Assembly (NCBI GenBank): GCA_020055645.1
Contig: CM034547.1
Span: 12,184,513 to 12,248,512 of the forward strand
DNA: 64,000 nt
DNA from: Tomocerus qinae
Lineage: Eukaryota; Arthropoda; Collembola; Entomobryomorpha; Tomoceridae
Direction: 5' to 3'
The notes below the pieces were generated by a model. It made no database searches. It was given only the letters and a program-made list of their open reading frames with translations, and was not told where the DNA came from. Below are positions 25,801 to 36,800 of the stretch, in pieces. Within the stretch, counting starts at the first letter, position 1. Each line of letters starts with the position of its first letter. The position numbers and the translations under genes were made by a program.

Positions 25801-28800
25801 TAAAAACTCGGATGAGCTAAATAAATCTGGTATCTACTTCCGAGTATTTACGTGTGTATTAAAACACGGTTTATTTATACATGTAGTAACACTTAATTCG
25901 GGTGTGGTATTGATTGTTGTTTCATACAAGAATGCAAATCTTTTACTAAGTTAATATTCATCTCATATGAAACTATAAAAATCCATTAAAGTTATTGGAC
26001 TGTTTATGCTTTTATGTAATTTGTCATTTGATTTGTTAAGGTAAAAAAACTATTTACCATGAGTCAAGAGTAGGACTATAAAAATTCTATTGTTTGTTAG
26101 TGGTAACACAAGTGAAGTCGCCGCTGCAGTTAGATACAGCAAAGTAGAAATATTCCAATTTATTCTCATCAATGCAAAGCTGTCTTCTGTAACCTTGATA
26201 AAGGAGTACACCTGTAAGGACGAAGACAAAGTTCGGTGTCTAGTTGATGAAAAACTTAGTAGAGTACTTAAATTTTTAATCCCTAGTAAAACTACGGCCC
26301 CCTGAATTTACACACCAAATGAAATTGACTATTGACATGTAAATACCTATAGATGTAGGTATTATCTATTACCGTATTAAACAACCAAAGCCGAAAAAGA
26401 ATACATAATATATGTATAACAATTGAAACTATGATATAGTATAAATGGTAAAAAATGTTACTTATACTTGTGTCTTTTTGTATTGGATAGTTTTAATTTA
26501 ACGCAAGTTTGACAGTATAGAGTAAGACTTATAGGGCAGTATGTATATATGCATACATGTATGTGTAATATACGACACGTGCTCTAGTCATGTAATGGAG
26601 TTTAGCTCAAGTGTCAGTGTAATTTGCAAATTGCCAACGATTTGTATTGCAAATTGTCTGGTGGGTAGTGGAATGGTGAACGTATACATTATGTTAGTTG
26701 CCTATTAGAATTAGTGTAGTCGAACTGTATTGCCGACTGTGGAATAATACTATCGCATCTGTGAATGTATAAAACACTATAAAGCAATGTAAGTAATACA
26801 CCTCTGCAGTCTATACACATATAGATATGCGATATAATAATGTACAATATTTAAGTAACATAAACTCTTCATGTATTTAATGCTAGTATAATTAGACGGT
26901 CTGGTTCTCTGACTAGTATTTTCAGAATGGCATCGTGCATAGTGTGCTAGGCATGCATAGCAGCAATTTGACCGTGAATCCTTATTCTTCTTTCTTGTAG
27001 TGCACTGTAAATCAACTAGTAAGCTACTACTACCGACATAAGGAGCGTTACAGAGTTCAAACATCTAAAATTAGCTTTATTGTGGAGCAGATACACATAA
27101 TATTACAGAAATAAGACGTACATAGGTATGTATATTTCATAGGCCCATTTATTTGCATAGTAGGTCTCCTCAATCCTATAAGTGATAAATAAAGACAACA
27201 TCTATTCTGTTATTTAGCATGGTATGCGTGTAAATACTAATTATGTAGCTTAACATTATTAAAGCTAGATATACATCTGTCAACTAAAAATGTGTACAAA
27301 ATAATGCATTTAGTACGCCAGTATGTATGAAATTCCTAGATATTATATGTAGTCAATATACTTTATGCAAATTGTAAAAGTGTTTTAGATATTGAAATTA
27401 GGGCTGTACTATGTGACGGGCTAAAATGTTAAATCGAGGTATCAAGGTTCGTTAAATAACTTTTATAGCTGCTAATAATATTGCAAAAACGGATGGATAT
27501 TGCTAAATACTCAGACTTGTTTGAGTAACACTTGCATAAATAACACCAATGCATCCTAAAAGTACCTTTGCCCCTCCCAAATAGGCATTCTAAGTGAGAT
27601 GCGAAGACCGTAGTAAATGGCGAAAGCAATAAAACTGGAATGCACTGGAATGTCAAGTGTAGCGTGGCTGTATTTAAAATGAATGACTAATTCCAATTCC
27701 AGACTAGAGGTTACCATGTAGGTACATAACATCCTATGCACCAAAGGTGGAAACATTTTTAGATCGTGATGAAGCAAATCCCTGTTGTTAACTATTTCTA
27801 CTCACAAGACATGCCAAAAATTTTAACATCTCGTTATTAAGTTCATTGTTCATTGGTTATTAAGTTCATTGTTCATTCTCCTCTATGTACATTACTTTGT
27901 ATACATCATGCTATGAATATAGTTAATTATACCACAAATTAAACTAATTGAATTTGATTTCTTATGTGAAGATCAGAAATTCAAAATTTGTGAATAATAG
28001 TATCAATACTCTTCAACATTCAAGCCTTAAAATTTTTTACACTAATTAGTTAATTTAATTTGTTATAGATAATATAGATAACAGAAACTTTTTCAAACAT
28101 TTACAATATGTAATCAATTGAGACAATTTTATCTCTATTACTTGTACAGTACCATAGACGGTATATTTAATGCAGGCTCTGATAATCTATACATCACATC
28201 GGTATCTGAAGATAATTTTCTTAAAATTCTCTTAATTTTCTGCACGATGGCATAATAAATAAAAAGCCAAAACGATAAATGTGAATGTAAATAGGTATGT
28301 ACACCCCAATCCATAAGTATCCTTACGTGGTCTACGCTCTCTAGCTCCTGAACGAAGGCTGCTACGGAAATAAGGTGGCCACCATTGGAAAGAGGACAAA
28401 ATTTCCAATCGAACTGAGTATAATAACTATTTTATCTGTTCCGGGTTAGGCCTAATTCGAAGCGTAACAAAATTTTCCAAAATTTGCTTCAATATATCCA
28501 ATGTAAAAAGGCTCTTAGTAACGATTGTGTGATTTACTCTTTTTTTGAACCGCTTTGTAATTCAATCAAACGGAACTGATAAAATAGTTGTTATACTCAG
28601 TTCGATTGGAAATTTTGTCCTCTTTCCAATGGTGACCACCTTATTTCCGTAACAGCCTTCGTTCAGGAGCAAGAGAGCGTAGACCACGTAAGGATACATC
28701 TGGGTGCACCTGTAGTACTAAGAAATTAATTTCCAATTTAGAACGAGGGTCATTTTCGCATTTAATTGTACAACAGTTATTAAATGGTATTTGATAAAGA

Positions 28801-30864
28801 ATAAGTGTAATGATTGAATGCCTGCTTTGCCTGTAGATAGGTCGTCGTGTACTTCACATAGACTACTGACTACTACATACTTAAACTTATGCTTGTACGA
28901 GATACAATGAATTATTATTGTTCCATTCACCCTACATCATCCTTCCACGAAAAACATTAAAGATGTTCCTAAAAATATTACGATATTACTATATGGAATG
29001 GTATATAGTGAAAAAGGAATGTAGACATTGGCAATCGCTTTTGTACTAATACATAGTCTATGTAATGGCCTTAATGTGTTGGGCAGTCTAGAGAACTAAT
29101 TGTAAACAAAGCAGGATTCGTAATTTATGGGACACATAATGTGATATGAATAATAATTTAATGAATGTTCTTTAGCTGGCTTCTGATGAATTTCTCTGAT
29201 GGTTTTACAGACAATTTCGGGCGCCATGAGTACTTTGACTCCGCCAGTATCATTGGAACATCCGGAAAACCAATTTAGAGTGGATTATATCCAAGACGTA
29301 GCGTCCCAACCTGATTTCGATTATCCTCCTGTAAGTAAACTTTTCTTGGAGTACTATCTATCTCTTCCTCTCTGACATACTTACATCCAACCTGCAAATT
29401 GAAGCCGACTCACATCAGATCACAGCAGACTCCCGTCCGTCATATTATCCTTCCTAACCTCCTTTTACTGTTGTGACATCTTTGCATATGCTTTCTTTTC
29501 CTTTTACCCGACTTACTTTGTCTCTGTCTCTGCCCTGTATATAACTCTAGCATTACTCTTTCAAATACAATATCACAGCCTAATGTAACACTACATATCT
29601 AAGAATTTGCATGCAGAGACAGTTAAACTTTGTGGTAAACTAGACTGTTTGATAAAACTTACGTTATAAGTGGTGCCTAGTCACTTTTCCTCCACTTTTC
29701 TTTAGTGGCCGTTTCTCTTCACATAACATGAGCTTATAAAGCATCCCCGGAAATCTTCCATTCTTCTTCCTTCGCTTTAATTTTATATGCAAATTACACT
29801 GATGTACATATACCATGTATTATAGTCGTCCTATAGTAGTCTAATAAATAAACAAATGACAAGGTTGTAACCATCAGCTCGTCTGAGTTGGGAGCTTTTT
29901 CTACAGAATTAAAATGTAACTTTAAAATTTAATTGAATAGCTGAGAACACTAATTTGTGGCATACTAAGCAAAAAAATGCTGTTTATTGAAAGAACGCCT
30001 AGAAAAATATTATTCACCAATTTATAGATACCTTGAATCTATCATTCATAGGTTGTTTCAACTACATTAATGATTTGATTCGTCTATGCATTTGTACGGA
30101 AGGATAAAAGTCATAATCAATCAACAGAAAGAAACTACAAAAATAACGAGTTACTTTTGAACATATTTTTATGTTCTTTGGAAAATGTCTAAGTAAAATA
30201 GCAGCTCTGGCTTCCAGCAATCTAAAAGTTTTTCAGAGAGTTTTCGCAGAGTAGTTTCTGTTGATATCGTAAATTGATCTTTTTCAATTCATTATTCTCA
30301 ATCGAAAAAGTGGGCAATTTTCTTCGGGTTTTATTTCGTTGAAGTTCTATTTCTTATTGGGAATTCCATCTATGTATTTGTAGACCGCCGACTGTGACAG
30401 CATTTTTATTTATTTCTGCGAAACATCTGCCATTGTATTTTGTTGTGTACTTCTGTAGACTGTATAAGGACAATGAGATATATAACTGTCTGACATTTCA
30501 GACGGGGGAGATGAAAGTGATAAGTGATATTGATGATGATAAAATGAGGCGTGCATGTACACTTATGTCCTTATAAAGTTTCCTTTAATGATGTGATGAG
30601 AGATACGATACACTCCTTGGTGAAATTAAGCTTTGACTTGCTTTGCAAAAAGGTTGCTTCTTTGCTTCTTACAATATTGTTAGTTATTGTCGGCTATTTA
30701 ATCACATAATGTACTAATGATAGTGTTACTGATATAATGTTTCTTTTTTCTATTTTCCATTTACAGGAGTTTTATGAACATACGGAGATATTATGGAAAG
30801 ATCGAGGTGTCCAAACTTGCTTTGAAAGATCCAATGAATATCAATTAATAGACTGTGCAAAATA
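12919..30864 (+). CDS. GNAS: Stimulatory G-protein alpha subunit (G-alpha-s), 5' five coding exons; partial
   Basis: Joined coding parts are 12919-13060, 22836-22908, 23528-23582, 29211-29330 and 30767-30864: 488 nt, 162 codons plus two bases of a Tyr codon. All introns are GT...AG and the phases agree. G-alpha-s binds GTP after receptor activation and stimulates adenylyl cyclase at the plasma membrane. Seen here: Gly2-Cys3, the palmitoylation site of the family; the basic N-terminal helix that binds beta-gamma (residues 10-40); the P-loop GAGESGKST at 48-56 with Lys54 and Ser55 for phosphate and magnesium; and most of the helical domain. Family length is about 380 residues, so switch I with the catalytic Arg, DVGGQ, NKQD, TCAVDT and the receptor-binding C-terminus lie past the window. 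Exon borders match those I know from human GNAS exons 1, 2, 4, 5 and 6; no counterpart of the human optional exon 3 is seen. [16 protein letters not shown] and [15 protein letters not shown] separate it from Gi, Gq and G12 classes. Confidence 0.96.
16442..16489. repeat. Hairpin with a 10-bp E-box palindrome in its loop
   Basis: GACCGAA (16442-16448) and ACCCT (16453-16457) pair with AGGGT (16476-16480) and TTCGGTC (16483-16489). The loop contains TTCACGTGAA (16467-16476), a perfect palindrome with a CACGTG core. The sequence around it is more GC-rich than the intron. It could be a small foldback remnant or a bHLH-type binding site. Confidence 0.4.
19952..20288. mobile_element. MITE-like element with about 60-bp inverted ends (CTGTCA...TGACAG)
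   Basis: The left arm from 19952 (CTGTCAGGGACCGATTCC) and the right arm ending at 20288 are inverted copies. The inner part, GAGGGAATCACTCCTAAAAG then ACTTTACTCCTAAAG, matches exactly between arms, while the outer 20 bp are diverged with small indels. The unit CTCCTAAA is itself repeated inside each arm. The 210-bp centre is AT-rich and has no open frame. Such an element moves only with a transposase supplied elsewhere. The superfamily is not assigned; no convincing target-site duplication is visible at these borders, which may therefore be a few bases off. Confidence 0.7.
20612..20634. repeat. Perfect 10-bp AT palindrome
   Basis: GATAATAATA, three bases, then TATTATTATC. It is a possible cruciform or a trace of slippage in ATA repeats. 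A similar AT palindrome occurs near 44568-44583. Confidence 0.4.
22836..22908 (+). CDS. GNAS: G-alpha-s coding exon 2 (P-loop)
   Basis: It completes Gly48 and encodes [20 protein letters not shown] and FSE to residue 71, then two bases of Glu72. This is the nucleotide-binding P-loop and helix 1. The acceptor is TTTGACAATTTTCAG, the donor A|GTAAGTCC. An earlier TAA in the frame after GAAGAG belongs to the intron, which confirms the donor position at 22909. Confidence 0.96.
22909..23527 (+). other. G-alpha-s intron 2 (619 bp)
   Basis: Short AT-rich intron. The human gene has an optional 45-nt exon at this position. I looked for an in-frame acceptor-donor pair of that size and found none that reads like the human segment. 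Confidence 0.8.
23528..23582 (+). CDS. GNAS: G-alpha-s coding exon 3
   Basis: It completes Glu72 and encodes [18 protein letters not shown] (residues 73-90, start of the helical domain). The acceptor is TTTTGTATCTACAG, the donor TTG|GTAAGTGA. It corresponds to human exon 4 and leaves phase 0. Confidence 0.95.
24985..25398 (+). other. Unrecognised open frame inside intron 3
   Basis: About 137 codons are open between stops (24982-24984 and 25396-25398). The first ATG is well inside ([20 protein letters not shown]). A shorter frame is open on the other strand. I recognise no domain, and splice sites do not link it to G-alpha-s. It may be chance, or a worn piece of a DNA transposon or gene. Confidence 0.15.
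26063..26305 (+). other. Second unrecognised open frame inside intron 3
   Basis: The frame is open for 80 codons with a more balanced base composition than the intron and reads [20 protein letters not shown] in its middle. That short piece has the rhythm of one ankyrin repeat, but the rest does not, so I do not call ankyrin. There is no ATG at the start. The reverse strand is open too and begins CAGGGGGCC, which is like a hAT transposon end, but no partner end was found. Confidence 0.15.
27833..27877. repeat. 23-bp unit repeated twice in tandem
   Basis: GTTATTAAGTTCATTGTTCATTG style unit at 27833-27855 is followed directly by a second copy to 27877, identical over 22 bp. It is a simple recent duplication with no visible function. 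Confidence 0.7.
28318..28697. mobile_element. Foldback / MITE element with 126-bp inverted arms
   Basis: The left arm (28318-28443) and right arm (28571-28697) are inverted copies differing at about five places over some 122 bp, near 96% identity by eye. The arms run from GTATCCTTACGTGGTCTACG inward to TTCCG, around a 127-bp AT-rich centre (28444-28570). Weaker pairing continues outside (GTACACCCCA on the left, TGGGTGCACC on the right), so the true ends may lie near 28289 and 28713. No coding capacity is present. The close arm identity suggests recent activity or gene conversion between arms. The superfamily is not assigned. Confidence 0.85.
29211..29330 (+). CDS. GNAS: G-alpha-s coding exon 4
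   Basis: Exactly 40 codons, phase 0 on both sides (residues 91-130), [20 protein letters not shown] onward to DFDYPP, within the helical domain. The acceptor is GATGGTTTTACAG, the donor CCT|GTAAGTAAAC. It corresponds to human exon 5. Confidence 0.96.
29331..30766 (+). other. G-alpha-s intron 4 (1,436 bp)
   Basis: The first 450 bp are pyrimidine-rich on the plus strand and the remainder is AT-rich. No exon or repeat element is seen. Confidence 0.8.
30767..30864 (+). CDS. GNAS: G-alpha-s coding exon 5, last one in the window
   Basis: It encodes [20 protein letters not shown] then [12 protein letters not shown] (residues 131-162) plus two bases of Tyr163. The acceptor is TTTCCATTTACAG, the donor TA|GTAAGTGCC. 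It corresponds to human exon 6, the late helical domain. The next exon should begin with one base completing Tyr and then a Phe-Leu-Asp type start. Confidence 0.96.
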
Positions 30865-33800
30865 GTAAGTGCCAAAAGCAACATTTACCCTACCTAAATT
30901 TACTCAGAAGATTCACAGTTTCATATCAATATAAATCGAAGCTGTTGTTTCATGTATGCTTCACAATAATATTTTATTTTCCGTGAAATATTGAGATTAC
31001 AAACAGAACAAGCATTCAGGCATTGCATATAGCATTGTAGTACAAACACAAATATTTTAATCTGTTATACTTCCCTATATGCAAACACATTATACTGGTT
31101 TATAGCCTATATTCAATTTATTATCTGTAATTGGCCGTTGAAGATGCCCTGGTAAAATCATTTAAAACACTGCTTTCTAATTTATTCCTCTAAACATGGC
31201 ACAGTACAGTATAATATCTGTACTTATATATGTGTGTAGAGATTCAGCAATTACTCCCAAAACTCTTCTTTTTTAACCAGATTATGTATATCAAGTAGAT
31301 TGGAACATTATATATATGTGAGTCGACTGAGTCGAGTTTCCAAAACATATCTATTAAATGTAAAGCAATCGTTTTACGTTTATTATATATCTGGGATAAT
31401 GTAGAGCAGATTATAATATGCCATTAGAGTCTTATTTAAGGAATCGCTGTAACAAATCTTTGCTTGTGGCAACTTTTAATTCTAAGCGAAACCCTGTGTA
31501 TGCAATATGGTCGTATCAAAACAGCGAATAATTAACCATCGCGTACAAAGAAGTAAATTAATTGCTTAAAATCGTTGCAATGTGCAATTTGTGTTTGGTT
31601 ACCATTTCATAACCAGCTAGCGATACTACTTTATACCTCTATAAATACTAGGAACATAACATGTTATTTAATGTGACGAAATGAAAGTTCCAACGTTTCA
31701 ATGGCCCTAGTGAACTTACTCTTTTGAAAGTCGCCTTAGGGTTTGCAATCTAACTGTTACTGGTAGTACACCAGTACATGCATGCAAAAACATAAAATGC
31801 AAGTAGGGTTGTCAGTTGCCAGTTGGTCATTATGTTCAAGAAGAAGTTTATTATTATTTACTTTGGTTATCCAAAGTGTTTTGAGAGAGCGAGATATTAA
31901 TTTAGTTATGATAGTTTTACTGTGGAAAGTAAATGGAGAGAAATTGTTACGCGAGCTTCGTCTCTCAGCTCTGAGAAGACAATGAAAGTATACTTCCCTG
32001 CTCAAGGCAATATTTCCCTGCTCGTGCAATTTCTAGAAGGTATATGATACTAGATATGAAATTATATAATATTTGTAGTACAGATAGCTAGTTGACTTTG
32101 TATGTCCAAGATAGTGGCACATATTTTATTATGGATGTTTTTTGGGTATCAAAGCTAGTTGATGAGTCCCTCAAAAAATAACTACTCTAGTTTTACTAGC
32201 GTTGTTTTGTTCTTAGTAAAACATACATACATTTCTTTCGTGACAACTTATATAATACATATGTCTACTGGTTATATGATGTAGTCAAACACTAAATGTT
32301 AGGAAGATAGTATCAGTTTTTTGATGGTGAGTGCAACGTACTAAAATATTACAAGTACATTTGCTATCCTACTTCATGCTAAGAAATGGCAATATATTGC
32401 GCATACATATATGATGTATGTAATTTCAACTTATTGTTAGTATAAAGTGTCTACTGCCACGGTATATATCTAACATGGAATTACAAATAGGTACTTATTT
32501 AAGTTAACAGAGCTCTCTATAATTTACTATGTGCACATTGAGTTCAGGGAGAAGCTTATATGATATATGTATCAACCGTCAACTTCCTATATGCACATGC
32601 CATGACATGCTAAGAGAGCACATGGAGGTTGGTTCTTTCTCTTTGAGTAATCATTTCTTCGGTTCTGTACTACTGCTGTATTATTAAAAATAGGACTGTC
32701 AAATGTAAGCTATCTGTTATGAAAATAGAATCTTGTTGTTTAAGAATAGGACACATTGCAAAAAAGCTGAGTCATCCTATCACACACATCATATGAAATC
32801 ATGTCGTGTTTAAAAGCTGCACTACTCGACCAAAGAATTAGGCAAAAGGCATCATGGAAAATTTTATAAATTGCTTGCTTGGAGTTTTCCTGGTTAAACG
32901 TGATTGGTTCGTAATTGGAAAGGAATGTAGAGGCACATTTATCAGCTAACTCAATTTGTAATTTTTTGTCGTAAATGTTTTGTACATTTATATTAACGGA
33001 ACGAACTCATCTCAAAACTCAAAAGCAATTAAGCGCGGCTTTTTTACTTTCATGTAGTATCTTGCTATTGAGTAATTATTTGGTACATAAACTTAAAAGT
33101 TACCACTTTCAAAATCAAAATATGAAGTCAGTTGTAATAAATATTACGTGTATAAGACAAGAAATTGGACTATATAATCGAATGTTCTTTACTTATTTCC
33201 AGAAAGTTGTGACTAATATTAGAAGTGTCAAGGTAAAACTTGATTTTGATAGCGCACATGCAAGCTAAGCTACTAATAGCATAGCAACAACGTTAACATG
33301 TGGGCTTTCATGTGCATGAAAATTCACAGACGACGATTTACGTTTGGCTTATGCATTATTTTTGTATACCTTTTTATAGTGTATACTAGGTACTCACCTA
33401 TGCTGCTTTATATCTGCCATGTATTTAAGTCAGAAATATATCATTGGTATAAATACATGCAATATCAACATAGCTTTTATTAACGAGTTCGTGGTGAACG
33501 GCGAGTCTGTGAAATGATTATTCTACGTAGTCTAAATACAGCTGCAATGAAATATGACTAAGAAAAATATTTTCACGCTTACCTAAGTCACTGAACTCCA
33601 GTCAAGATCAGATCGGATCATAAGATTACCTGTAGTAGATGCATGTACCAACATGTAATATTTATTTTATGTCAGCATTTTCATTTGTACTTAATACAGA
33701 ACATGCAGCATAATGAATAATTTGCATGGCAGGGTTTGTATTATGTGCTGCATTCGACAGAGGAATAATCTATACAAATCCAGCAGTTATCCATTTATGT

Positions 33801-36800
33801 ACGAAATACTACATGACAAATATTAGCCGTAAAATATGCCTTACCCTTACCAACTTAAGTATAGTCGAATCCAAACTATTTAGCCCATTTAGTCATCATA
33901 ATTAACAAGTTATATTTACATATATATAATTTATGTAGTTGCCGTTTGTATCTGATTCATGAATCATAGATATCTTGCCTTGTCAGTGGTGCTATTATTC
34001 TTGGTAGGTTAGATGTGTGCTAGGTGATAATTAGTGTTAGTACTATTCGTTTTGAAACCAGAGCATGTTCAATAGATTGTACATGTACACTAATGATAAT
34101 AATATGCATTAATTAGTAATTTACCGTGTAGTACGAATAACTACTGAATCATGAATCCACACGCAAAGGTCATGCTATATTTTAACATTTAAAGTTTTCT
34201 CAGAAAACGAAATAATATTATTCTTACTCATTAATTAGGTAGAATACTGGCTTGAAAATATGCATAAGATGTTGCCGTTTGTTGGTGTTTTCTGAGGAAT
34301 ATATTTGTTGTTACTTAATACATGCAGGTAGCGGAAGCGATTAATATCTATGTATTTGTATTGAAATCATTTGGCTTATCGGGAATTATTATTCATTGAC
34401 AACTTTTGAATTTTGGTATTTACAAAATATAGTTAAGTATATAGCGACACTGCGACACAGTCGACCCCAGACAAATAATTCGTATCCATCGATAATACAA
34501 TTACTCAATTGATTGCTACTTTGAGCTGTTTGGGACATGCGGGGGCGAAGTATATTTGGATAGTGAATGTGTTATCTAATAAAGTGATAATTAGTTAAAA
34601 ATGCTGATATTTTAAATAACCTTATTCAATAGTAACTTATTAGCAAGAACATAGAACACTGAAGTGTTCAATACATATACATCAGGTTTGATACTCGTGC
34701 CGTTGCATCTAAAATCGAGTCAAAGAAATTGAAATTCTTGATTCTGGTTTTCGATTTTCGAATTGTGCTCAAGTATATTTATTTCGTTTGTTGTTTTCCT
34801 TAGTCTTTAGATTATTTTGTGGTTGAATAATAATGAACATTGGAATAAGTTGTTTTTGAAATGAATGTTGACTCAATTTTGATCATTATTTCTACAAAAT
34901 GATTTTAAGTCTAATGAATTCTGCTCGTGTGTTTGCTGTGTTGGTTGTGCAATAGTTTTCCACGTTTATATATAGATTGATTGTGAGTTAACAGGAATTG
35001 GGTTGAGTTGCTTAAATTTCCGTGAGAGGCCTAAAGAGATGAGAGTGAAAGCGTTCGTTCAGTGTTTTTCTTTTCCAACAGCTGATAATAATGCACACTT
35101 GCTGCTGCTCTGTCTTATCTAGATCTTTCCTGTCCAATCTTTTTCATCTCTTTCACACAAGACAAGACAGACAGTCTTAGCATCACCTCCAGACAAGACA
35201 AAAGCTTTCTCTTTCAAGTCCATTCCGAGTTTCACTTTGCTTTTGTTACAGACAGATAGACACGGCAAAATTCCATTTTCCTGGATTGGATTGGCTCGGG
35301 TGTTCATTTTCCTGGTTCGAGTTCACTTAACTCCGATTCAGTAACGCCTGAGCATGTTTCCATGCTATTATAAGACTTTTATAGTATAAGTCTATGGCGG
35401 TAATGGTTTACATGGAGAAAGTAGGCTTCCTTGTAGTGGGAAAATATATATGCTTTGTGCCTCGTACTTGTGTATTTGCACAGCATACATTGGCGAAGTA
35501 AATAAATGTGCAAATAAATATAATTGTATAGGTATTTAATTGGTCAGGTTTGGCTTGCTTACACAAACATTTCACCAACTGGTGCCGAGGCATTTTTGTG
35601 TACCTGTTAGTAATAGAAGTTTATTCATAGAGTTGCTCTTGCACCACCTCAAGCTCAACTGATGATTTATTTCTGTGCGGGAGGCACAGTCTTGGAAGAT
35701 TGTATTGTATTGCATTGCAGTCGGAAAAAACGAGACGGAAATGGGAGAAAGATACCTAGGAAATGTTTGTACTCGTGTGAACGAACTGTGTGCGGTGGTG
35801 TTCTATTTAGGCATTTGCATCTCTGCACAAACTACTCGGCAAGAAATCTAATGTTTTCTTCCTCGATGTACTCCATAAGAGGATTTTAAGGCGCATTTTA
35901 TACTCGTAAGTTTTGGTGAAAGTGTAACATTTTGAGTCATACATCTGATTTATTGATTTCTGGCCATTGTATACTGCAGCGGTTAATGCTCGAGTGTTGA
36001 TATACGGGTTATACTATTTATGGGGACTTCTCTATATGCTTATATCATTGTATTGCTTCTACATTGTATATACTACCACTAAATACATACATATACGGAA
36101 GAACCCGAACAAACTATATTTGATTTTGACTTCAGTTGAATTCGTATGTTATCTTATCCGACTAAAAGCTTCGAGCTGTCAAACAGAGACAGTCTGAAAC
36201 TAACTAAGTAAGCCAGCGAAAACCTCAAGAACGCTTCTTACAATGAACTATGTTTTGTTTCTATTAAAATCACAGGTAATAATTGGGTGATATTAATATA
36301 TTAATTCTATTTAGGACAAATCTTTTTGTTACAATTATACTCTTTGCTCTAGGTGTATGAGGTTGTATAATTGGTTGTGGAAAATTTATATGTAGCTGTA
36401 GGTTAAAACACTAACTATATTATATTATTATAAAGATCAAATCCTGAAATACTACTTACTACTACTTAGTGAAACATAACTCATACTAATTATTATCCCT
36501 TTTAAATTAAGAATTAAAAATGGAATGTACCATACTATGGAGAATAGAGGAACCATGTATATACATGTAGAATCTATTGATGATAAACACATTATGTTAC
36601 TTCAATTCCACCATATAACTGTCGAGACTCTGTTTAAGGTTCAAATATTAAAAAAGATAGGAGTAGTGTAGGATTGATATTGAAATTCTCAACTGTAGTG
36701 ACGTACATCAGTTCTATTTATTTGAAAACTTATAAAATTGAATTTCTAATCATTCGATGTGGATTTATGGTAAGGTACTAGTATTAGAAATGTTGTTGAT

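Larger units (their letters stand above)
23583..29210 (+). other. G-alpha-s intron 3 (5,628 bp)
   Basis: Mostly AT-rich. It holds two unexplained open stretches (24985-25398 and 26063-26305), a 23-bp unit repeated in tandem at 27833-27877, and a foldback element at 28318-28697. Each is listed separately. No other exon is visible. Confidence 0.8.

Noticed and set aside
26296-26304. GGCCCCCTG, like the end of a hAT transposon read from the minus strand
   Set aside because: No matching CAGGGG end, no 8-bp target duplication and no transposase were found nearby.
35314-35324. GGTTCGAGTTC, like a tRNA internal B box
   Set aside because: No A box at the right distance and no cloverleaf can be drawn around it.
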